Assembly: GCF_001426585.1 (NCBI RefSeq)
Contig: NZ_LMEI01000010.1
Span: 62,001-126,000, forward strand
Origin: Streptomyces sp. Root431
Lineage (GTDB): Bacteria; Actinomycetota; Actinomycetes; Streptomycetales; Streptomycetaceae
Direction of reading: 5' to 3'
Length of the DNA stretch: 64,000 bases
Positions within the stretch are counted from its first letter, which is position 1. Every line of letters begins with the position of its first letter. The position numbers were made by a program, and so were the translations under genes. The notes below the pieces were generated by a model. It saw only the letters and a list, made by a program, of their open reading frames with translations, ran no database searches and was not told the origin of the DNA. Shown here one piece after another: positions 57,285-64,000 of the stretch.

Positions 57285-57926
57285 ATGAGCCGGACACACA
57301 CCTGCCCGGGATGCGGCAAGGACGACCGGGTGCAGGCCGTTCCGGCCGTGTACCTCGCCGGCCGGGACGCGGTCACCAGCCGCGAGCGGAACCGGGACGG
57401 CGACCTGCGGACCGTGACGAGGACGGTGACCACCGGGCTCTCCGACGCGCTCGCGCCGGTGCCCGAATCGCCCTCCCACCCCATCAGCTGTGTCGGCTTC
57501 CTCGCCGGGTTCGTGTGCGTCGCCTCGGCCATGGGCTGGGTCTTCGTCGGGGGCGCCCTGGAGGACGAGCCGGCATCCGAGGCGGACTTCGGGATGATCG
57601 GGACGCCGCACGAGCTGGGCCCGGACCTGTCGTTCCTGGGCTGGGTCTCCGCCGTCGCCCTGGGCGTCGTCGTCTTGGTCCTCTTTGAGCTCCGGCGGCG
57701 CCGGACCGCCTTCGCCCACCTGACGCGCGGCCGCCACCGCGCCGAGGAACTGTGGTCGCAGGGCTGGTACTGCCACCGCTGCGGCACGGTCCACTTCGTG
57801 GACGTCCCCGGCGAGGACCGCGCCCCGCTCACCCTCCAGCGCTTCCGCGAACGGGTGTGGGAGAGGGGCGGCTACGGCGACCTGGCGGCGGAGCAGCGGG
57901 CGGCGGACCCGGTACGGCGACCCTGA
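57285..57926 (+). CDS. Zinc-ribbon membrane protein
   Basis: The 213-residue protein has an N-terminal C-P-G-C pair (H-T-C-P-G-C-G-K-D) and a second pair, C-H-R-C, at about residue 163, which together could bind one zinc. Two hydrophobic helices at about residues 69-88 and 119-138 place a short acidic loop outside. GGGGGAG lies just before ATG 57285; a longer in-frame start at 57201 would add Asp/His-rich sequence. Family not recognised. It is followed by a tandem repeat array. Confidence 0.7.
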   Translation: MSRTHTCPGCGKDDRVQAVPAVYLAGRDAVTSRERNRDGDLRTVTRTVTTGLSDALAPVPESPSHPISCVGFLAGFVCVASAMGWVFVGGALEDEPASEADFGMIGTPHELGPDLSFLGWVSAVALGVVVLVLFELRRRRTAFAHLTRGRHRAEELWSQGWYCHRCGTVHFVDVPGEDRAPLTLQRFRERVWERGGYGDLAAEQRAADPVRRP

Positions 57927-57956
57927 GCGGAGACGCGGGCGCCGTGTCGGACCGTT

Positions 57957-58110
57957 CGGATTCGCGCGGCGCACCCTGAGCCGTACCCGTCGGATTCGCG
58001 CGGCGCGCCCTGAGCCGTACCCCTCGGAATCGCACGGCGCGCCCTGAGCCGTACCCCTCGGAATCGCGCGCCCGCGCCGTGTCGTACCCCTCGGAATCGC
58101 GCGCCGCACC
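57957..58110 (+). repeat. Five copies of a 34-bp tandem repeat
   Basis: Units starting CGGAWTCGCR occur at 57957, 57991, 58025, 58059 and 58092, with period 34 (last 33). They share a core with ctgagccgtaccc. They lie between the zinc-ribbon gene and the LLM gene start, so the promoter of the latter must be inside or beside them. Units are contiguous, with no unique spacers. Confidence 0.8.
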
Positions 58111-58125
58111 CCCTACCGTGCCGCT

Positions 58126-58962
58126 ATGCGGATCTCGACCACGATTTTCCTGACCGACGAGACCATCACCCCCGTGCGGCTCGCGCGCGAGCTGGAGGAG
58201 CGCGGCTTCGCCGGGCTGTACCTCCCCGAGCACACCCACATCCCCGTCGAGCGGACGACGCCCTACCCGGCGGGCGGCGAACTGCCCCGGGAGTACGGCC
58301 GCATCCTCGACCCCTTCGTGGCGCTCGGCCAGGCCGCCGCCGTCACCGAGCGGCTCGGGCTCGGCACCGGCGTCACGCTGATCGCCGAGCACGACGCGAT
58401 CGCCCTCGCCAAACAGATCGCGACCCTCGACCACCTCTCCGGTGGCCGCTTCACCCTCGGCGTCGGCTACGGCTGGAACCGCGAGGAGGCCGCCGACCAC
58501 GGCGTCGACTGGTCCACGCGCCGGGACCTCACCCACGACCGGCTGGCCCTGATGCGGGCCCTGTGGGCGCCGGAACCCACGGCGTACGAGGGGGAGTTCG
58601 GCCGCTCCGTCCGCGCGTCGGAGGCCTGGCCGAAGCCGGCCCGCGGCGCCGCGCCCCGCATCCTCCTCGGCGGCGCGGCGGGCCCGAAGCTCTTCGCGCG
58701 GATCGCCGCGGAGGCCGACGGATGGATGCCGATCGGCGGCCGGGGCCTGACGGAGTCGCTCCCGGTCCTCCGCGAGGCCTGGGAGACCGCGGGCCGCGAC
58801 CCGAAGACCCTCCAGGTCGTTCCCTACGCGATCCTCCCGAACCCCGGAAAGCTCGCGCACTACGCGGATCTGGGCTGCGAGGAGGTGGTTCTCCAGCTGC
58901 CGCCGGGGGGCGAGGGGGAGGTCCTGGGCGTTCTGGATGAATTCGCCCGGTACTTGCCGTGA
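58126..58962 (+). CDS. LLM-class F420-dependent oxidoreductase
   Basis: The 278-residue protein is of the MSMEG_2906/Rv-type F420 family. It has R-L-A-R-E-L-E-E-R-G-F-A-G-L-Y-L-P-E-H-T-H-I, then R-I-L-D-P-F-V-A-L-G-Q-A-A-A-V-T, L-D-H-L-S-G-G-R-F-T-L-G-V-G-Y-G-W-N and A-D-G-W-M-P-I-G-G-R-G-L. H-T-H-I-P and G-Y-G-W-N are typical of the F420 branch. It is a few hundred base pairs upstream of the FO synthase gene, and the substrate is unknown. It lacks the regulon palindrome. Confidence 0.88.
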   Translation: MRISTTIFLTDETITPVRLARELEERGFAGLYLPEHTHIPVERTTPYPAGGELPREYGRILDPFVALGQAAAVTERLGLGTGVTLIAEHDAIALAKQIATLDHLSGGRFTLGVGYGWNREEAADHGVDWSTRRDLTHDRLALMRALWAPEPTAYEGEFGRSVRASEAWPKPARGAAPRILLGGAAGPKLFARIAAEADGWMPIGGRGLTESLPVLREAWETAGRDPKTLQVVPYAILPNPGKLAHYADLGCEEVVLQLPPGGEGEVLGVLDEFARYLP

Positions 58963-58980
58963 GCTCGCTATAGTTCACCT

Positions 58981-59265
58981 ATGGCGACGACGACGATTCA
59001 GGTCTCCAAGGAGACCCGCGACCACCTGGCCACCCTCGCCGCCGAGCGCGGCCTCACCCTGGGCCAGCTGGTCCAGCAGCTCGCGGAGAAGGAGCCCACC
59101 CGAGAGCAGATCGCCGAGCGGCTGAAGGCGGACCGCGACGTGGCCCGCCGGAACATGGGCGTGGACATGAGCGACGAGGAGTTCGACCAGGCGCCTGACG
59201 TCCTCGGCAACATCTACAAGATCGCGGCGGAGAAGGTCCGGGTCGCCCGGGGCGCAGCCGCGTGA
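58981..59265 (+). CDS. Ribbon-helix-helix-type antitoxin
   Basis: The 94-residue protein opens T-T-T-I-Q-V-S-K-E-T-R-D-H-L-A-T-L-A, a ribbon-helix-helix strand and helix, with L-T-L-G-Q-L-V-Q-Q-L as the second helix. A charged C-terminal half would contact the toxin. Its stop overlaps the PIN toxin start (GTGA). It lies 18 bp after the LLM gene, and whether it has its own promoter is not clear. Confidence 0.8.
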   Translation: MATTTIQVSKETRDHLATLAAERGLTLGQLVQQLAEKEPTREQIAERLKADRDVARRNMGVDMSDEEFDQAPDVLGNIYKIAAEKVRVARGAAA

Positions 59266-59660
59266 TCATCCTCGACACCAGCGCGGCGCTCGCCATCGCC
59301 GAGGGCCACAAGGCCCTCAACCAGCTCGCCGCCAACATGGCGAACACCCCGGGTGACGTCATGTGGGTCCCAGCCCTCTGCCTGGCGGAGGCGGTGGCGG
59401 CGAGCGAGGAGGTCGGCCGCGCCGTCCTGAGCCTGTCCTCCGTCGCCGTCGACAACCTCGACACCGTCGCGGCCGTGACCGTCGGCACCCTCGTCCGCGA
59501 CGGCTTCGGCGGCCTGGACACCTGTCATGCGCTCTACTGCGCCTCCCCCCGGCCGCAGTTCACCGGCATGTCGATCCTGCTCACGGCTCACGAGGACCGA
59601 TACCCGCCCGGCATCGTGACGGTGGACATCGACTCGCCCGGGATGCTGGGCCACCACTGA
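59262..59660 (+). CDS. PIN-domain toxin
   Basis: The 132-residue PIN-domain protein has Asp4 in I-I-L-D-T-S-A-A-L, Glu43 in C-L-A-E-A-V-A-A and Asp86 in G-L-D-T-C-H-A-L, with a fourth acidic residue near D-I-D-S-P, consistent with the metal-dependent nuclease site. GTG 59262 overlaps the antitoxin stop. It is the second PIN module in the window and is unrelated in sequence detail to the one at 45.5 kb. Confidence 0.82.
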   Translation: MIILDTSAALAIAEGHKALNQLAANMANTPGDVMWVPALCLAEAVAASEEVGRAVLSLSSVAVDNLDTVAAVTVGTLVRDGFGGLDTCHALYCASPRPQFTGMSILLTAHEDRYPPGIVTVDIDSPGMLGHH

Positions 59661-59719
59661 CCGCCCCCTACTACGGGGACCCGAACCCGCCCCGTGGCGC
59701 CCGCTCGTATGCTCGGTTC

Positions 59720-62302
59720 ATGACGGATCACCAGGCAGCACGTCCCACCGAGAACGCCATGCGTCGCGCACTCAAGCGGGCCAGGGACGGGGTCGCGCTC
59801 GATGTCGCCGAGGCCGCCGTGCTGTTGCGGGCGCGCGGGGAGGACCTGGCGGATCTCGTCGCGTCCGCCGGGCGCGTGCGGGACGCCGGACTCGAGGCCG
59901 CCGGGCGGCCCGGGGTCATCACGTACTCGAAGAGCGTGTTCATACCGCTCACCCGGCTCTGCCGGGACAAGTGCCACTACTGCACCTTCGTCACCGTGCC
60001 CGGCAAGCTGCGCCGCGACGGGCACGGAATGTTCATGTCGCCGGACGAGGTCCTCGACATCGCCCGCCGCGGCGCCGAGATGGGCTGCAAGGAGGCCCTG
60101 ATCACCCTCGGTGACAAGCCCGAGGACCGCTGGCCCGAGGCGCGGGAGTGGCTCGACGCGCACGGCTACGACGACACCCTCGCGTACGTACGGGCCATGG
60201 CGATCCGGATCCTGGAGGAGACGGGTCTCCTTCCGCACCTCAACCCCGGCGTCCTGTCCTGGACCGACTTCCAGCGCCTCAAGCCCGTCGCGCCCTCCAT
60301 GGGCATGATGCTGGAGACGACCGCGACCCGGCTGTGGTCCGAGCCCGGCGGCCCCCACTACGGCTCCCCCGACAAGGACCCCGCCGTGCGGCTGCGCGTC
60401 CTGGAGGACGCCGGACGGTCCTCCGTACCGTTCACCAGCGGACTGCTGCTCGGCATCGGCGAGACCCTGGAGGAGCGCGCCGAGTCCCTGTTCGCGCTGC
60501 GCCGCGTGGCCCGCGCGTACCACTCGATCCAGGAACTGATCATCCAGAACTTCCGCGCCAAGCCCGACACGGCCATGCGCGGAATGCCCGACGCCGAGCT
60601 GGACGACCTCGTCGCCACCGTCGCCGTCGCCCGGCTCATCATGGGCCCCTCCGCCTGCCTCCAGGCCCCGCCCAACCTGGTCGACTCCGAGTACGAGCGG
60701 CTCATCGCGGCCGGCATCGACGACTGGGGCGGCGTCTCCCCGCTCACCATCGACCACGTCAACCCCGAGCGCCCCTGGCCCCGGATCGAGGAGCTCGCCG
60801 AGCGGTCCGCCGCCGCCGGCTTCGAGCTGCGCGAACGCCTCTGCGTCTACCCGGAGTTCGTGACCCGCGGCGAGCCCTGGCTCGACCCCCGGCTCCTCCC
60901 GCACGTCCGCGCCCTCGCCGACCCCGAGACCGGCCTCGCCGACCCCGACGCGCCCGTCCGCGGCCTGCCCTGGCAGGAGCCCGACGAGGCCTTCACCGCC
61001 GCCGGCCGCACCGACCTGCACCGCACCATCGACACCACGGGCCGCACGCACGACCGGCGCGACGACTTCGACGAGGTGTACGGCGACTGGGAGGCGCTCC
61101 GCGAGGCCGCCGCCCCCGGCATGGTGCCCGAGCGCATCGACACCGACGTCCGCGAGGCCCTCGCCGCCGCCGCCGACGACCCGACGAAGCTCACCGACGC
61201 CCAGGCGCTGGCCCTGCTCCACGCCGACGGGCCCGCGCTCGACGCGCTCACCCGCATCGCCGACGACGTCCGCAAGGCCGCCGTCGGCGACGACGTCACG
61301 TACATCGTCACGCGGAACATCAACTTCACCAACGTCTGCTACACCGGCTGCCGCTTCTGCGCCTTCGCCCAGCGGCGCACCGACGCCGACGCGTACACCC
61401 TCTCCCTCGACCAGGTCGCGGACCGCGCCCAGCAGGCCTGGGAGGCCGGCGCCGTCGAGGTCTGCATGCAGGGCGGCATCCACCCCGACCTGCCCGGCAC
61501 CGCCTACTTCGACATCGCGCGCGCGGTGAAGGAGCGCGTCCCCGGCATGCACGTGCACGCTTTCTCGCCGATGGAGGTCGTCAACGGCGCGACCCGCACC
61601 GGCCTGTCGATCCGGGAGTGGCTGACGGCCGCGAAGGAGGCCGGACTCGACTCGATCCCCGGCACCGCCGCCGAGATCCTCGACGACGAGGTCCGCTGGG
61701 TCCTCACCAAGGGCAAGCTGCCCACCGCCACCTGGATCGAGGTCATCACCACCGCCCACGAGCTGGGCATCCGGTCGAGCTCGACGATGATGTACGGACA
61801 CGTGGACCAGCCCCGCCACTGGCTCGGCCACTTCCGGACGCTCTCCCGCATCCAGCAGGAGACCGGGGGCTTCACCGAGTTCGTGACGCTCCCCTTCATC
61901 CACACCAACGCGCCCGTCTACCTCGCGGGCATCGCCCGCCCCGGCCCGACCGCCCGCGACAACCGCGCGGTCATCGCCATGGCCCGTCTCCTCCTCCACC
62001 CGCACATCCCCAACATCCAGACCAGCTGGGTGAAGCTGGGCACCGAGGGCGCCGCCGAGATGCTCCGCTCGGGCGCCAACGACCTGGGCGGCACCCTGAT
62101 GGAGGAGACCATCTCCCGCATGGCCGGGTCGAGTTACGGCTCGTACCGCTCGATCCGCGACCTGGTCGCCATCGCGGACGAGGCGGGCCGCCCGGCGAAG
62201 CCCCGCACGACCCTCTACGGGGAGGTGCCGGAGGAGCGTCAGCGCACCGCGACCGCCTCCGACGGCCATCTTCCGGAACTCCTGCCGCTCGTCCAGGAGT
62301 GA
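59720..62302 (+). CDS. fbiC: FO synthase FbiC (CofG-CofH fusion)
   Basis: The 860-residue enzyme makes the deazaflavin core FO of coenzyme F420 from tyrosine and a pyrimidine. It has two radical-SAM halves. The CofG-like half has C-R-D-K-C-H-Y-C (Cys81, 85, 88) and the CofH-like half has C-Y-T-G-C-R-F-C (Cys540, 544, 547). M-Q-G-G-I-H-P and S-T-M-M-Y-G-H are CofH marks. Fusion and length match actinobacterial FbiC (856 residues in M. tuberculosis). ATG 59720 is used. It would feed the LLM and FDOR enzymes in this window. Confidence 0.95.
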   Translation: MTDHQAARPTENAMRRALKRARDGVALDVAEAAVLLRARGEDLADLVASAGRVRDAGLEAAGRPGVITYSKSVFIPLTRLCRDKCHYCTFVTVPGKLRRDGHGMFMSPDEVLDIARRGAEMGCKEALITLGDKPEDRWPEAREWLDAHGYDDTLAYVRAMAIRILEETGLLPHLNPGVLSWTDFQRLKPVAPSMGMMLETTATRLWSEPGGPHYGSPDKDPAVRLRVLEDAGRSSVPFTSGLLLGIGETLEERAESLFALRRVARAYHSIQELIIQNFRAKPDTAMRGMPDAELDDLVATVAVARLIMGPSACLQAPPNLVDSEYERLIAAGIDDWGGVSPLTIDHVNPERPWPRIEELAERSAAAGFELRERLCVYPEFVTRGEPWLDPRLLPHVRALADPETGLADPDAPVRGLPWQEPDEAFTAAGRTDLHRTIDTTGRTHDRRDDFDEVYGDWEALREAAAPGMVPERIDTDVREALAAAADDPTKLTDAQALALLHADGPALDALTRIADDVRKAAVGDDVTYIVTRNINFTNVCYTGCRFCAFAQRRTDADAYTLSLDQVADRAQQAWEAGAVEVCMQGGIHPDLPGTAYFDIARAVKERVPGMHVHAFSPMEVVNGATRTGLSIREWLTAAKEAGLDSIPGTAAEILDDEVRWVLTKGKLPTATWIEVITTAHELGIRSSSTMMYGHVDQPRHWLGHFRTLSRIQQETGGFTEFVTLPFIHTNAPVYLAGIARPGPTARDNRAVIAMARLLLHPHIPNIQTSWVKLGTEGAAEMLRSGANDLGGTLMEETISRMAGSSYGSYRSIRDLVAIADEAGRPAKPRTTLYGEVPEERQRTATASDGHLPELLPLVQE

Positions 62303-62318
62303 GCGGGATGATGCGTCC

Positions 62319-63713
62319 ATGACGCAGATCATCAAGGGGGAAAACCTTCCGCTCAGCGGCGAGCCGATGCGGGTCGCCGTCGTGCGCCGGTCCGACGGGC
62401 CGGGAGCACCGGAGGTGGACGCGGCGGCGCTGCTCGTCGGCGCGGACGGCAAGGTCAGGGGCGGGGAGGACCTGGTCTTCTACAACCAGTCCGCGCACGC
62501 CGGCAGCGGCGTGCGGCTGACGGGGAACGTCCGGGGCGAGGGCGAGGTGGTCGCGGACTGGCTGGAGATCGACCCCGGCCGCGTGGAGCCGGCCGTGGAG
62601 CGGATCGTGGTCGCGGCGTCCTGCGACGACGCGACGTTCGGTGAGGTCGAGGACCTGTACCTGCGGGCGGTGAGCGCGACCACCGGGGAGCAGCTGGCGC
62701 TGTACGCGGTCGAGGACGCGACGACGGAGACGGCGATCCTGCTCGGTGAGTTCTACCGCAGGGCCGGCGGGTGGAAGTTCCGCGCGGTGGGGCAGGGGTA
62801 CGACTCCGGACTGCCGGGCCTGGCGGAGGACTTCGGGTTCGCGGTGCCGGAGGAGGCTGTCGAGGCTCCGATGGAGAGGGTGCCGGAGGAGACGGTGGTG
62901 CCGTCGGCGGGAGCGGCAGCGGAGGAAGCGGCGGTGGTGCCGCCGGAGGAAGCGGTGGTGGTGCCGGTGCAGGCGCCCGCCCCCGTCCAGGCCCCCGCCC
63001 CTGCCCCCGCCCCCGTGCCCCTCGCAGTCGGGGTCGTCGGCAAGGTGGGCGGTGCCGCGCCGCTCTCCGCGCCGGCCCTCGGCGTGCCACTGGCGCGTTG
63101 CAACGACCTTCCCGGCGAGATGGGTCCCGAGTTCGAGCCCGTCGAGTTCTCGGGTCGTGGGAAGGAGGACGTCGATCCCGGCCTCACCCTCCCCAAGGGC
63201 TTCGTGGTCGTCGACGTGCTCAGGAAGGGCGACGGGTACATCGAGGTCGTCACGCTGACCGTGCGCGGGCGCCGATGGCGGGAGGTCCTGGGCAGCGGCC
63301 TCCCGGACCTGCACGGGGTGGGCGTCTTCCACCACGACGGCCGGTCGCCGCTGCGGCTGAGGGTCGACGCGCCGGGTATGGCCGCGTGGACGATCAGGCT
63401 TCGGCCGGTGTCGACCCTGCGTCCGTTCGACGGTCCCGTGGAGGGTTGTGGGCCGGACGTCCTGGCCCACACCGGCGAGGAGACCGACGTCAGGTTCCGG
63501 TTCAAGGGCGACGAGGACAAGGAGGGGTACTTCGGTGTGAACGTCCACCGTCGCGGCGGACACGCGCAGGACACGTACAGCAGACGGGACCGGGGGCGCG
63601 GCAGCGGTTCGATCCCCCGGGGTCCTCGCCTGCTGGTGATCGAGGCCGACGGCGGCTGGTCCGTGGAGCCCGGCGCGTCGAGGATCACGAGCTTCTGGAC
63701 CCGCCGCCGCTAG
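62319..63713 (+). CDS. TerD-domain protein with C-terminal extension
   Basis: The 464-residue protein has an N-terminal TerD-type domain of about 190 residues (K-G-E-N-L-P-L, then A-L-L-V-G-A-D-G-K-V and D-L-V-F-Y-N-Q, the calcium-binding part). A Pro/Ala/Val/Glu repeat linker of about 60 residues follows, then a second domain of about 200 residues with L-P-K-G-F-V-V-V-D-V and I-T-S-F-W at the end. TerD proteins occur in tellurite/stress modules. The C-terminal domain is not recognised. A hairpin covers the stop codon. Confidence 0.82.
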   Translation: MTQIIKGENLPLSGEPMRVAVVRRSDGPGAPEVDAAALLVGADGKVRGGEDLVFYNQSAHAGSGVRLTGNVRGEGEVVADWLEIDPGRVEPAVERIVVAASCDDATFGEVEDLYLRAVSATTGEQLALYAVEDATTETAILLGEFYRRAGGWKFRAVGQGYDSGLPGLAEDFGFAVPEEAVEAPMERVPEETVVPSAGAAAEEAAVVPPEEAVVVPVQAPAPVQAPAPAPAPVPLAVGVVGKVGGAAPLSAPALGVPLARCNDLPGEMGPEFEPVEFSGRGKEDVDPGLTLPKGFVVVDVLRKGDGYIEVVTLTVRGRRWREVLGSGLPDLHGVGVFHHDGRSPLRLRVDAPGMAAWTIRLRPVSTLRPFDGPVEGCGPDVLAHTGEETDVRFRFKGDEDKEGYFGVNVHRRGGHAQDTYSRRDRGRGSGSIPRGPRLLVIEADGGWSVEPGASRITSFWTRRR

Positions 63714-63748
63714 GGCCTGTCCGGCGGATCAGGGCCGGATAGGCCCTA
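63711..63748 (+). terminator. Terminator overlapping the TerD-gene stop codon
   Basis: TAGGGCCTGTCCGG (63711-63724) pairs with CCGGATAGGCCCTA (63735-63748) with one wobble. The TAG stop codon is the first triplet of the left arm. Confidence 0.8.
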
Positions 63749-63929
63749 GCGGGATGCGCGTACCTCCGGCGCCCTTTCGGCCCGTGGTCGAACCTCGGGT
63801 GAACTGCGGTCAAAAGCGGCCGGAAGGGCGTCGGATCACATAACGTTCCGGTCCCCGATCGGGCGTACCCGGTCGATTACAGTGCGGCGAGGAACCGTCA
63901 GCGAACCGCCGACCGGGGGAGGGCACGTC

Positions 63930-64000
63930 GTGGCCACGACAGCCGCAGCCGTGTGGGGCCGCGCCGAACAGCAGGACTTCCGGGCCCGCGTACGGGGCTG
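63930..64000 (+). CDS. Partial CDS, probable ADP-ribosylglycohydrolase N-terminus
   Basis: GTG 63930 follows GGGGGAGGG and opens a frame running off the right edge. The 23 visible residues end D-F-R-A-R-V-R-G, which resembles the start of ADP-ribosylglycohydrolase-family proteins (R-x-R-G-x-L-x-G-x-x-x-G-D-A). That is inference from eight residues, since the metal-binding Asp motif lies outside. The upstream 180 bp contain A+T-rich stretches for a promoter. Confidence 0.45.
   Translation, partial: MATTAAAVWGRAEQQDFRARVRG

Noticed and set aside
57957-58110. Regular repeats that might be a CRISPR array
   Set aside because: The units are contiguous with a 34-bp period and no unique spacers, and no cas genes are present.

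Overview
The window is chromosomal DNA of a Streptomyces, or a very close relative. GC is very high, third codon positions are almost all G or C, GTG starts are common, many genes overlap by ATGA or GTGA, and the antibiotic-control trio afsK, afsS and afsR is present. I see no rRNA or tRNA gene, CRISPR array, intact insertion sequence, phage block or PKS/NRPS module.

Layout. (1) 0.3-14.1 kb is a surface-polysaccharide island. It holds three family-2 glycosyltransferases, a lipid-linked-glycan flippase, a polysaccharide deacetylase, a lipoprotein GH16 hydrolase, an FAD oxidoreductase, a multi-spanning GT-C-like membrane protein, and an ATP-grasp / phosphotransferase / FemAB-like acyltransferase trio. 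(2) 14.1-16.8 kb belongs to the futalosine route to menaquinone (UbiX, an Lrp regulator, MqnE). (3) 17.5-24.4 kb is housekeeping. It includes a DAACS symporter behind a cysteine-rich leader peptide, a TetR regulator, a long-chain acyl-CoA synthetase, PdxH and an aromatic-type flavin monooxygenase. (4) 24.5-28.3 kb, 33.8-37.9 kb and 44.2-52.6 kb are three blocks of one acyl-CoA/F420-type catabolic system. It contains two thiolase-like lyases, a DUF35 protein, a crotonase, an acyl-CoA dehydrogenase, an FDOR protein, a CoA ligase, an amidohydrolase, two LLM oxidoreductases, an SDR, an N-acyl-D-amino-acid deacylase-like protein, an aldehyde dehydrogenase and a TetR regulator. The blocks share a palindrome, CTGAC-N5-GTCAG. 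(5) Between them lie afsK (30.0 kb), secreted and membrane proteins of unknown role, and afsS-afsR (40.5-44.0 kb). (6) 52.9-64 kb has an amino-acid permease, a CMD-GNAT-CMD set, another GNAT, an LLM protein, a ribbon-helix-helix/PIN toxin-antitoxin pair, the FO synthase FbiC for coenzyme F420, a TerD-domain protein and the start of a probable ADP-ribosylglycohydrolase.

How it fits together. FbiC would make the deazaflavin used by the LLM and FDOR enzymes. The shared palindrome ties at least six catabolic transcription units into one predicted regulon, with the TetR gene at 27.6-28.3 kb as candidate repressor. AfsK would phosphorylate AfsR, which would activate afsS through an 11-bp-spaced direct repeat just downstream of afsR. 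A short secreted peptide gene downstream of afsS carries the same D-[LI]-H-A-T motif and appears undescribed.

All calls come from reading the sequence by eye. Family names are from recognised motifs, and no database search was run.
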